7,310 nucleotides of DNA, from NCBI GenBank assembly GCA_017526725.1, contig JAFXRA010000107.1:1-7310 (forward strand), read 5' to 3'. The notes under the pieces were generated by a model, which saw only the letters and a list, made by a program, of their open reading frames with translations, had not been told where the DNA came from and ran no database searches. Shown piece by piece: positions 1 through 6,946 of this stretch; position 1 is the stretch's first letter; each line of letters opens with the position of its first letter. This stretch comes from Candidatus Rifleibacteriota bacterium. Its GTDB lineage: Bacteria; Riflebacteria; Ozemobacteria; Ozemobacterales; Ozemobacteraceae. The translations under genes and the position numbers were made by a program.

Positions 1-11
1 ACTACGTGCCA

Positions 12-29
12 CCTCTCCTCAAGGAGAGG
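12..29. repeat. GC-rich 7-bp hairpin at left edge
   Basis: CCTCTCC (12-18) and GGAGAGG (23-29) are perfect inverted arms around a TCAA loop. The run after it (CTTTAGC) is too poor in T for a convincing terminator. Together with the tandem repeat and second hairpin that follow, it may be the end of a dispersed intergenic repeat element (REP-like). That is inference, because only one copy lies in the window. Confidence 0.5.
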
Positions 30-35
30 CTTTAG

Positions 36-82
36 CACACCAATCACCTACCACCAACCACCAATCACCAACCACCAATCAC
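36..82. repeat. G-free A/C-rich tandem repeat
   Basis: Forty-seven bases without a single G on the + strand. The core is two perfect head-to-tail copies of the 14-mer CACCAACCACCAAT (52-65 and 66-79), preceded by a degenerate partial copy (about 37-51) and followed by CAC. The 14-mer itself looks like a doubled CACCAA/CCACCAAT unit. The opposite strand is G/T-rich with many regularly spaced GG pairs. No ORF or promoter is apparent here. Confidence 0.75.
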
Positions 83-103
83 GCCAAGCTATGCTTGGCT
101 TTT
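83..103 (+). terminator. Probable intrinsic terminator of an upstream gene
   Basis: GCCAAGC (83-89) and GCTTGGC (93-99) form a perfect 7-bp stem with a TAT loop, followed directly by TTTT and then CCCC. The stem and first U residues fit rho-independent termination on the + strand. The short U tract makes strength uncertain, and the hairpin could instead belong to the repeat element to its left. Confidence 0.5.
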
Positions 104-123
104 CCCCTTCCTAAAAATTTTTC

Positions 124-152
124 TTTTCATACTAAAGTTAGTATTCTATAAT
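124..152 (+). promoter_or_regulatory. Sigma70-type promoter of the ABC importer operon
   Basis: The -10 box TATAAT (147-152) is a perfect consensus match. The -35 box TTTTCA (124-129) matches TTGACA at four of six positions, with an optimal 17-bp spacer. Transcription should begin near 158-160, giving a leader of about 24 nt that contains the AGAGG ribosome-binding site (172-176) of the solute-binding protein. The spacer is occupied by a dyad annotated separately. Confidence 0.7.
129..144. promoter_or_regulatory. Putative operator: 16-bp perfect dyad in promoter spacer
   Basis: ATACTAA (129-135) and TTAGTAT (138-144) are perfect inverted arms around AG. The dyad starts at the last base of the -35 box and ends two bases before the -10 box. 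A dimeric repressor bound there would block RNA polymerase. Given a possible metal importer downstream, a Fur- or DtxR/MntR-type metalloregulator is a reasonable guess, but the sequence is not a clear match to a consensus I can recall for either. Confidence 0.5.
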
Positions 153-182
153 GTACAGATAACCAAAACAAAGAGGTTTGAA

Positions 183-1520
183 ATGAAGATAACAGACAGA
201 AAAGTATTTGCAGCTTTCTTTGTTGTTGTTATTTCGCTCTTTATGACTACAGGCTGTGCAGAGCAAAAGCCTAAAAAGTCACAGGTAGACGATATAATCA
301 AAGAAGCACAGACAATGACACTGGAACAGCTTGCCAAAAAAGCAATTGAAGAGTCTAAGGGCAAGGCATTCTTTGGCTTAGGCAACTCAAGCCGCGGTAA
401 AGACGCTATTCCTAAATTTATAGCCTATTTAAAGACTTTAGACCCGACTTATGAAATGACTTTTGAATGGCAGCAGCCTAAAAACAATAAGATTTATGAC
501 CAGTTAATAGCTGATGCTGCTAAGGAAAAGGGTACATTCGCTATGGCCCTTATTCAGGATGGTACACAATTTAAACCTAAAATGCTGGATACTGGTTTCC
601 TTAAAAGATATGTTCCAAAAGAATGGGCAAAAGCTAATGGCTATGATTTGGAAACTTACAAAGGCTATGTTCCCCTTTTAATGATCTCAAAAGTTTTTGA
701 ATACAACTGCCGCGGAGAAATGGCTTATAAAAACTGCTGGGATTTTGTATACAAAGGTGTCAGACCTCTGTTTATGTATGCTGCAACAGAAACTGTCGGC
801 ATGAATTTCCTCTATATGCTGACTTCACCTAAGTATGCTGCTGTTTTAAAACAAGCCTATGATGTTCTTCCTCAAGAAAAGAAAGATTATTTCGATAAAA
901 CCATTGAAGAAGTCGCAAAAGATGCAGAATATTTCAAACTTGACCAGAACGGCAAATACGCTCTTGCATGGATAAAACTCTGGATGAAGCAGTATAATGG
1001 TCAGACAGACGACGGTCCAATCTGCAATATTCTTATTTCTTCTTCCGCCAAAGATAAATGCGGTCTTTTGGTTTATTCAAAACTTCGTTCTGTTCAGGAA
1101 TCTGCAAATGTTTCTCTGAACAACATCAAAGTAGCTGCTTACGAAGATGATTATGTCGGAATAGGCGGTTTTGGTTATTGTCATTACCTCTTTGTTACAG
1201 ACAATAGTCCGCTTCCTTGGACTGCTTGTGCTCTTATTAACTTCTTAACCACAGAACAGGTTGGCTTTGAAGCCTGGGGCAAAGACATGGGATGCTACTC
1301 TTCAAATCCTATGATAGATGCTCAAAATGAAGAAATACATAACCATCAGAAGGGTGGATATGTAGATGGTAAGAATAAATTTGAAGTCAAAAATGACAGA
1401 GGCAAATTATGGTGGGAAAGTTCTCAAAAGGGCAGCGGCTGTCTTGTTCTTGAAGACCCGGAATACTGCACTAAAGTTGCCTTTACAATCGGTCGTTGGA
1501 TAGACCTGATGGCTGATTAA
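183..1520 (+). CDS. ABC importer solute-binding lipoprotein (iron/polyamine-like family)
   Basis: This 445-residue protein should be the extracytoplasmic receptor that delivers substrate to the permease encoded next. The N-terminus has a short basic stretch, a hydrophobic segment (about 8-21) and Cys25 in MTTGC, a plausible though imperfect lipobox because Thr replaces the usual Leu at -3. The remainder looks like a type II periplasmic binding protein; the PLPWTACALINFLTTEQV stretch (343-360) resembles the late helix region of Fe3+/spermidine-type receptors. The start is supported by AGAGG six bases upstream and by the promoter. The permease follows after 10 bp. Nine cysteines beside Cys25 (176, 185, 281, 293, 333, 349, 371, 420, 429) are unusual for this fold. 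I see no adjacent tyrosine pair like the iron ligands of FbpA, so ferric iron is only one candidate beside polyamine, thiamine or phosphonate. Confidence 0.85.
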   Translation: MKITDRKVFAAFFVVVISLFMTTGCAEQKPKKSQVDDIIKEAQTMTLEQLAKKAIEESKGKAFFGLGNSSRGKDAIPKFIAYLKTLDPTYEMTFEWQQPKNNKIYDQLIADAAKEKGTFAMALIQDGTQFKPKMLDTGFLKRYVPKEWAKANGYDLETYKGYVPLLMISKVFEYNCRGEMAYKNCWDFVYKGVRPLFMYAATETVGMNFLYMLTSPKYAAVLKQAYDVLPQEKKDYFDKTIEEVAKDAEYFKLDQNGKYALAWIKLWMKQYNGQTDDGPICNILISSSAKDKCGLLVYSKLRSVQESANVSLNNIKVAAYEDDYVGIGGFGYCHYLFVTDNSPLPWTACALINFLTTEQVGFEAWGKDMGCYSSNPMIDAQNEEIHNHQKGGYVDGKNKFEVKNDRGKLWWESSQKGSGCLVLEDPEYCTKVAFTIGRWIDLMAD

Positions 1521-1530
1521 GGAGTCTTCT

Positions 1531-3354
1531 ATGCAGAATACAAATGGAAATAAATTCATAAACAGCGTTAAAACTTATTTTTCTAAGCCGCAGAACATTA
1601 TCCTTTTTATTTTTGGGATTTTGCTGACTTTCACAACAGTAGCTCCTATTATTGCTATTGTTGAAGATACGATAAAAATACATCCAGGCACGCTGGATGC
1701 TTATTTGAGCGGTAAAGTATCAGGTTACTCAATCGTAAACTATATAGATATTTTTACAAGCAAATACTCCTGGGTAAACCTTTGGCATCCTTTGCTGAAT
1801 ACAACTATCTTGGCAATATTCTCTTGTCTGGTAGCTATTGTATACGGTGGCGGCTTTGCCTTTTTGGTTACAAGAACCAATATGAGGTTTAAGCAGTATT
1901 TAAGCTCTATCTTCATTTTCCCATATATAATGCCTCAATGGACTCTGTCTGTTGTTTGGAAAAACCTTTTCGACAGCAGTGCGGTTTGCGGAACTTCAGA
2001 CGGTCTATTAGCTTCAATATTCGGAATTACAATGCCGTTATGGTGGTGTAAAGGGCTGTTCCCAAGCATAATTGTTCTTGGGCTGCATTATTCAGCATTT
2101 GCTTATATTCTCATAGGCGGTATTTTCCAGAATATGGACCCGAACCTTGAAGAAGCTGCAAAAATTCTTGATACTCCCAAATGGAAAATCGCTACTAAGA
2201 TAACTTTGCCGATGGTTAAACCTGCAATTTTATCTACAATTCTTCTTGTTTTCGGTAGTGCAGTAGGTAGTTACCCTGTTCCTCACTATTTGGGCTTAAC
2301 AACCCTTTCTACAAAATACATTTCTATGAATGCAAAATATACTGGTGAAGCTAGTATTCTTGCAATCATAATGATGCTGTTCGGCGTTGCAATTATGATT
2401 CTGAATCAGATGAGCCTTACTGACAGACGAAATTACACAACTGTTACTGGTAAAGCTGGTCAGAAGTCACTCTTTGATCTTGGTAAAACTGCAAAATACG
2501 CTATTGCCTGGTGTTTCATAATAGTTACTTTCTTTACAAGCATTTTCCCGATTATGTTATTCGCTTTGGAAACATTCTTGCCGAATCCCGGCGATTATAG
2601 TTTCTTGTACACAGGCGACTTCAGAAACCTTACTACAAAATGGTGGCTGACTACAGATTCAGGGAATGACAGCAGTATGTACGGCCAGAAAGGTATTATA
2701 TTCAACAAAACAATTTGGCAGGCATTCTTTGGAACTCTTTGGGTTGCAATCTGTTGTGCTCTTCTGGCTGGAACAATAGGTATGCTGGTAGGCTACGCCG
2801 TAGCAAAGAACAGAAGAAGCAAATGGGCTGGATATGTTAATTCCATGGCGTTTCTGCCTTATTTAATGCCTTCTATAGCTGTAGGTGCAGCAATCTTCGT
2901 ATTGTTCTCCAACGAAACAATGAATCTGTTTAATACATACACGATTCTGATAATTGCAGGTACAATAAAATACATTCCTTTTGCCAGCAAGAGTGCCTTG
3001 AACTCAATGCTTCAGCTTAGCAACGAAATTGAAGAATCTGCAATCATATTAGATATTCCTTGGAAAAAGCGACTATGGAATATCATTATTCCTATACAGA
3101 AATCAACTATAGTCAGTGGGTATATGCTGCCGTTCATGACCTGCTTAAGAGAACTTTCATTATTCTTACTCTTGTGTACACAGGGCTTCATTATGGCAAC
3201 AACATTAGACTACTTCGACGAAATGGGGCTTTATGCATTTTCAAGTGCAATTAACCTCATTTTGATTATTACAATTCTTGTATTTAATACTTTAGTTAAT
3301 AAGATAACTGGTGCAAGCTTAGACAGCGGAATAGGAGCAAGAGACAATGCCTGA
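1531..3354 (+). CDS. ABC importer permease, two fused transmembrane halves (FbpB/ThiP-like)
   Basis: This 607-residue inner-membrane protein carries both permease halves in one chain, as in FbpB and ThiP, so it should form the whole translocation channel. Hydrophobic segments lie at roughly 22-44, 88-113, 121-145, 178-200, 232-250, 274-291, 323-346, 396-421, 433-460, 470-485, 525-550 and 572-590, giving about 12 membrane spans. Each half has a cytoplasmic EAA loop that couples to the ATPase: EEAAKILDTPKWK (207-219), running to LP at 226-227, and EESAIILDIPWKK (501-513), ending in IP at 520-521. In both loops the conserved glycine is Asp (214 and 508). AAGGAG (1519-1524) overlaps the stop codon of the receptor gene and sits six bases before the ATG, indicating translational coupling. 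The last 8 bp overlap the ATPase gene. The fused two-half assignment is secure; the substrate is not. Confidence 0.9.
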   Translation: MQNTNGNKFINSVKTYFSKPQNIILFIFGILLTFTTVAPIIAIVEDTIKIHPGTLDAYLSGKVSGYSIVNYIDIFTSKYSWVNLWHPLLNTTILAIFSCLVAIVYGGGFAFLVTRTNMRFKQYLSSIFIFPYIMPQWTLSVVWKNLFDSSAVCGTSDGLLASIFGITMPLWWCKGLFPSIIVLGLHYSAFAYILIGGIFQNMDPNLEEAAKILDTPKWKIATKITLPMVKPAILSTILLVFGSAVGSYPVPHYLGLTTLSTKYISMNAKYTGEASILAIIMMLFGVAIMILNQMSLTDRRNYTTVTGKAGQKSLFDLGKTAKYAIAWCFIIVTFFTSIFPIMLFALETFLPNPGDYSFLYTGDFRNLTTKWWLTTDSGNDSSMYGQKGIIFNKTIWQAFFGTLWVAICCALLAGTIGMLVGYAVAKNRRSKWAGYVNSMAFLPYLMPSIAVGAAIFVLFSNETMNLFNTYTILIIAGTIKYIPFASKSALNSMLQLSNEIEESAIILDIPWKKRLWNIIIPIQKSTIVSGYMLPFMTCLRELSLFLLLCTQGFIMATTLDYFDEMGLYAFSSAINLILIITILVFNTLVNKITGASLDSGIGARDNA

Positions 3355-4930
3355 AATTAAGTTAGAAAATATAACAAAAAAATTCGATAGATTTTACTCT
3401 GTAGATAATATGAGTCTTTATATCCCTGATAATTCCTTTATTACATTATTGGGGCCATCCGGCTGCGGTAAAACCACGACTCTTCGTATGATTGCAGGTC
3501 TTGAAACTCCGACCAGCGGCCGAATTACAATAGGCGATAAAGTAGTTTTCGACAGCGATGCAGGAATAAACGTTCCTGCCAATAAGAGAAAAGTCGGTTT
3601 CTTGTTCCAGAACTATGCTCTATGGCCCAATATGACCGTTTATGAAAACATTTCTTTCGGCCTTAAGAATATTAAGGAAGAATTACCATTAAGAGACGAT
3701 AAAGCCAAAGTCTATACTGATATTATCAGGGTTTTAAAAGCCTCTCAGCGTTTGCCCAAGCTTCTTACCGGGGAACATTACGATGATATTCTTCGCAGAC
3801 TTATTGATGTCTACGATATTACCTATTTTACTGCTATAGATATCACTAAGTTAGATATTGGAACAGGCAGCGGAGCTTCTTCAAAATGTGAAAGTCTTGC
3901 AAAAGAATATGAAGCAAAACTTGACGCTATTATGGATGAACACAAGAAAAATGGTGAAACTTTAAATAAAAACTTTGAAATTATTAAGAACGGCAATCTT
4001 CTAAAAGAAGTCAGATGTCTGACCCAGGAAGAAATAGATATGGCCGTTCAGTCTTCTGCTCGTATTGTTAAGATTGGAATGTTCATGAACCGTTATCCGG
4101 CTGAACTTTCAGGTGGTCAGCAGCAGAGAGTTGCTATTGCTAGAACTCTTGCTCCAAAGCCAAAAGTTTTGTTTATGGACGAACCTCTTTCAAACCTTGA
4201 CGCTAAGCTCAGACTTGGCATGAGATATGAATTGCAGCGTTTGCACGTTACTACTGGTGCTACTTTCGTATATGTTACTCACGACCAGATGGAAGCAATG
4301 ACCCTTGCTACAAAGATTTGTCTCATGAACAACGGCGTTCTTCAGCAGTATGATGCTCCGTTAGACGTTTATTTAAAGCCAAATAATACATTCACAGCTG
4401 ACTTTGTTGGTAATCCGTCTATTAACTTTATGGAAGCCAAAGGTAAACAGGCTGGCGATGGCTCTATAGCTCTTGAAATTCTCAATGGTAAAAAAGTTAC
4501 TTTTACTCCAAAAGAAGCTTTGGTAATGGATAAATGGTTCAAAGAAAGAGATGAAGCCGAAAGCAAAAAAGTTGTCATAGACAAACAGAATAAAGATGAA
4601 CTCTTCAAACCACGTATTGATAAGGTTGTTGAAGATCACGCTGAAGAAAAGAAAGAAGTAACGAACGAAGATTTCTTTATCGGCGTAAGACCAGAATACA
4701 TCCATATCTGTGAAAATGGAGCTTTTGAAGCAGAAGTCTACGGTGCAATGCCTACTGGTATGGAATCAACTCTCAAGCTTAAACTTGATAACTTTCTGCT
4801 TACCAGTGTTGTATTTGGAAGCACAGCTTTTGCAATAGGTCAGAAAGTTCGCTTTGACATCGGCGGCGATGGAATCCTGCTTTTCGACCGCAAGTCAGGC
4901 AAACGCATCTGCAACGGCTCTGTAAAATGA
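3347..4930 (+). CDS. ABC importer ATPase with large helical-domain insert
   Basis: This 527-residue cytoplasmic ATPase powers the importer. All catalytic motifs are intact: Walker A GPSGCGKT (36-43), Q-loop Gln88 in FLFQNYALWP, signature LSGGQQQ (254-260), Walker B VLFMDEP (274-280), D-loop SNLDAK (282-287) and switch His312. The C-terminus (about 441-520, beginning FFIGVRPEY) is a TOBE-type regulatory domain as in MalK/UgpC/FbpC. Relatives are usually about 350-380 residues. The excess here is an insert of about 115 residues (roughly 111-225) in the helical domain, plus a charged stretch of about 50 residues (roughly 390-440) before the TOBE part. The Q-loop-to-signature distance is 166 residues, against about 50 in MalK. 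The ATG overlaps the permease stop (ATGCCTGA), with AGGAG at 3333-3337. A terminator follows immediately. Function as importer ATPase is confident; the role of the inserts is unknown. Confidence 0.92.
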   Translation: MPEIKLENITKKFDRFYSVDNMSLYIPDNSFITLLGPSGCGKTTTLRMIAGLETPTSGRITIGDKVVFDSDAGINVPANKRKVGFLFQNYALWPNMTVYENISFGLKNIKEELPLRDDKAKVYTDIIRVLKASQRLPKLLTGEHYDDILRRLIDVYDITYFTAIDITKLDIGTGSGASSKCESLAKEYEAKLDAIMDEHKKNGETLNKNFEIIKNGNLLKEVRCLTQEEIDMAVQSSARIVKIGMFMNRYPAELSGGQQQRVAIARTLAPKPKVLFMDEPLSNLDAKLRLGMRYELQRLHVTTGATFVYVTHDQMEAMTLATKICLMNNGVLQQYDAPLDVYLKPNNTFTADFVGNPSINFMEAKGKQAGDGSIALEILNGKKVTFTPKEALVMDKWFKERDEAESKKVVIDKQNKDELFKPRIDKVVEDHAEEKKEVTNEDFFIGVRPEYIHICENGAFEAEVYGAMPTGMESTLKLKLDNFLLTSVVFGSTAFAIGQKVRFDIGGDGILLFDRKSGKRICNGSVK

Positions 4931-4938
4931 TTTCCACA

Positions 4939-4966
4939 AAAAAGCTGAGCATTAGCTCAGCTTTTT
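4939..4966 (+). terminator. Intrinsic terminator of the ABC importer operon
   Basis: GCTGAGC (4944-4950) and GCTCAGC (4955-4961) form a 7-bp GC-rich stem with an ATTA loop. It is extended by AAAAA upstream pairing with TTTTT downstream (4962-4966). It lies 8 bp after the ATPase stop codon, so the operon ends here. The A tract on the left means it could also work on the minus strand, but no minus-strand gene approaches from the right in this window. Confidence 0.9.
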
Positions 4967-5001
4967 GTTTGTGATAAATCTTATTAAATCCAGGAGTTTT
5001 T

Positions 5002-6702
5002 ATGAAAAAAACATTATTGCTTGCATCTTTTGTTTCATTGCTGTCTATAACATCTGTTTTTGCAAATGATGAACTTATAAAAATGGCCGAATCTGGAAAT
5101 GCGGAAGCGCAGTTTAAACTTGCTGCTATGTATGCAAGAGGCAAGATTGGTAATAAATCGCCTGAAGATAGAGAAAAAATGCTAAGTTGGTTAGAGAAAG
5201 CAGCCAGCCAAGACTTTTTAAAAGCTCAGGAAATTCTTTGTAAACAGTATTTAGATAGGGGTAAATATCCAGATGCTTTAAAATGGGCTAAGAGAGCAGC
5301 TGTGAAAAATAGCAATGTTGGCAAATCTGTTATGGCCTATTTATTATATTATGGTTATAACGTAATTCCCATAAATAAAACCAAAGCTTATTCATTAATA
5401 AAAGAATGTCCTAAGGAAGCCTTATCTAAAGCATTGTTAGGCGAATTCTATATGGAAGGCTGGTTTGACTTTGAAAAAAATCTTGATAAAGCAGAAGAAT
5501 TGGCGAGAGAAGCGATAAAAGATGGCTGCAGTAAAGGCTATGAATTGCTTGGCGAAATATACATGAAACGATTCACTGCTGGCAAGGAAGAAGAAACCTT
5601 AGCAAAACTACGAGAGTTCATTGATGAAGGATTAAAAAAGAATAACATTTCAAGAGAATTGAACTTATCTAAGGCTATGTATCAGATTATGCTTTCTAAT
5701 TCAGAAGAAGAACATAAGAAGGGTATTGAACTTTTAGAGCAGAGTGCTAAGAATAACGATAAAGGCGCTTATGCTATATTGTCAGATTATGAGTTAATGA
5801 ATAATAACCCAAAGAAGGCTTTGGAATATATGGAAAAAGCCGCAGAAGATTATTGCTCTAATACTCCCTATGAATTTTTGGATTTGTGTTTAATGGGTGA
5901 AAACTCAAAAGGCTTAAAAACAGATGTAAATCCAAAAAAAGCTAGAGAAATTGCAGAGAAGACGATTCCTTTCAACAATGAGAATTTTTTGGAAAAATAT
6001 ATTGTTATTTATCAAATGGCTAAACGTAATGCTGAATTTAAAAAATTATACGGTGAAGCATTTTTAGATAATTTTGATTGTGATAAATATATTAAAATAG
6101 CAGCTGATAACGGCTCTTCTTCTATGGCGTATTTTTATGCAAAAACTTTAACAGGAACTAATTTTGATGAAAAAATGAAGTATTTGACTGCTTCAGCAAA
6201 TATGGGATGGGCTGATGCTCAGTCAGAATTAGCTGCAGAATACTTCGGAAAACAGGATTTTGAAAAAACAATTTATTGGGCGAAGAAAGCCATTGAAGAA
6301 AAACAATGGTTAGGTACTTTCCTATATGGACAGTGTTTGTTTTCTGGACTTGGTAATACTCCAATGGATGAATCACAAGGTTTGGAATTAATTATGAAAT
6401 CAATTCTAATGGGTGGTGACTGTAAAGCAGTTAGGGTTGCTTTCAGAAGATATGTAAATCAAAAGAATTATTTCTTTGTGTATTTATTGGGAAAAATTTA
6501 CTTAAACGGTTTTTCTCCAAATGAAACAAATGATACTATTGATGAAATAAAGGCAGAAATCTCTAAGGCTAAGGATTCTCTCAGTAAAGAAGATTTAGAA
6601 AAAGCTGATACTGCTTTTAAAAGATACATAGAACATAATATTGCATCACTAAAAAGCTTGACTAATAAGAATTTGATTCATTATGGAGTTGTAAATTTCT
6701 AA
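5002..6702 (+). CDS. Exported Sel1/TPR-like repeat protein
   Basis: This 566-residue protein begins with a typical signal peptide: MKK, a hydrophobic core, then a signal peptidase I site after VFA at residue 21. It should be periplasmic or secreted. The mature chain is almost entirely helical and built of Sel1-like repeats. The clearest are at about 25-70 (AESGNAEAQFKLAAMYARG and a following LSWLEKAASQ), 395-432 (SANMGWADAQSELAAEYF, then IYWAKKAIEE) and 434-475; degenerate units fill 90-110, 140-180, 240-285 and 365-400. Such repeats form a superhelix for protein-protein contacts and have no catalytic residues. AGGAG (4992-4996) sits five bases before the ATG. The gene follows a strong terminator, so it needs its own promoter or read-through; no convincing promoter was seen in the 35 bp between. 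Its DNA looks AT-richer than the transporter operon. The binding partner is unknown and nothing ties it to transport. Confidence 0.85.
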   Translation: MKKTLLLASFVSLLSITSVFANDELIKMAESGNAEAQFKLAAMYARGKIGNKSPEDREKMLSWLEKAASQDFLKAQEILCKQYLDRGKYPDALKWAKRAAVKNSNVGKSVMAYLLYYGYNVIPINKTKAYSLIKECPKEALSKALLGEFYMEGWFDFEKNLDKAEELAREAIKDGCSKGYELLGEIYMKRFTAGKEEETLAKLREFIDEGLKKNNISRELNLSKAMYQIMLSNSEEEHKKGIELLEQSAKNNDKGAYAILSDYELMNNNPKKALEYMEKAAEDYCSNTPYEFLDLCLMGENSKGLKTDVNPKKAREIAEKTIPFNNENFLEKYIVIYQMAKRNAEFKKLYGEAFLDNFDCDKYIKIAADNGSSSMAYFYAKTLTGTNFDEKMKYLTASANMGWADAQSELAAEYFGKQDFEKTIYWAKKAIEEKQWLGTFLYGQCLFSGLGNTPMDESQGLELIMKSILMGGDCKAVRVAFRRYVNQKNYFFVYLLGKIYLNGFSPNETNDTIDEIKAEISKAKDSLSKEDLEKADTAFKRYIEHNIASLKSLTNKNLIHYGVVNF

Positions 6703-6771
6703 GAATGATAATAATAAAGAGTTTTAGCAGCTTTTTGGGGCTAACTTACTTCTTATAAAGGGATAAAACAT

Positions 6772-6894
6772 ATGGATTGGTTTTTACCTGATGAAAAACT
6801 ATCTTATTCTTCATATAAAGAACATCTGAATTCATTAATTAGTAAGGTAAAAATATTAGAGGGAATTCCGAACTTCTCTGATTATCTTTTTTAG
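6772..6894 (+). CDS. Possible 40-residue small protein, perhaps a frameshifted longer ORF
   Basis: A 40-codon ORF starting MDWFLPDEKLSY and ending NFSDYLF has a good ribosome-binding site: AAGGGA (6758-6763), eight bases before the ATG. It has no signal peptide and I recognise no family. It ends CTT TTT TAG, at a run of six T (6887-6892). Reading on in the -1 frame from 6891 gives 30 more sense codons, beginning LEILSGFEEFLCNF, to a TAA at 6981-6983. That would make a 70-residue product of normal-looking composition. It could be a true small gene, a remnant of a broken gene, a sequencing indel in the T run, or a slippage site. It lies 69 bp after the Sel1-repeat gene and could be co-transcribed with it. 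Confidence 0.4.
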   Translation: MDWFLPDEKLSYSSYKEHLNSLISKVKILEGIPNFSDYLF

Positions 6895-6946
6895 AGATTT
6901 TATCTGGTTTTGAAGAGTTTTTATGTAATTTTTCAAAAAAATGGAA

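Noticed and set aside
1681..1699. 7-bp inverted repeat CATCCAG/CTGGATG with 5-base loop inside the permease gene
   Set aside because: It lies in well-coding sequence, has no T tract, and is short enough to arise by chance.
3060..3254. 64-codon frame on the + strand inside the permease gene
   Set aside because: It is out of frame with a clear permease motif region and has no independent evidence.
3677..4021. ATPase insert as an intein or mobile insertion
   Set aside because: It is too short for an intein, has no splicing-motif residues at its edges and no terminal repeats, and its codon use looks like the rest of the gene.
4373..4705. Open frame of about 110 codons on the minus strand opposite the ATPase gene
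   Set aside because: It overlaps intact ATPase coding sequence, has no ribosome-binding site I can see and resembles no protein; it is a shadow of the charged, A-rich coding strand.
4965..5001. Promoter for the Sel1-repeat gene (TTGTTT with TATTAA or GATAAA)
   Set aside because: Spacing is about 11 bp or less instead of 16-18, and the boxes are weak in AT-rich DNA.
4800..5144. Minus-strand frame spanning the operon terminator and the start of the Sel1-repeat gene
   Set aside because: It would read through the terminator hairpin and antisense to two well-supported genes. Its apparent Cys/Arg-rich segment is just the complement of the ATPase C-terminus.
6721..6746. Possible terminator after the Sel1-repeat gene (GTTTTAGC ... 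GGCTAAC)
   Set aside because: The stem needs a two-base bulge, is only about 6 bp, and no T run follows.
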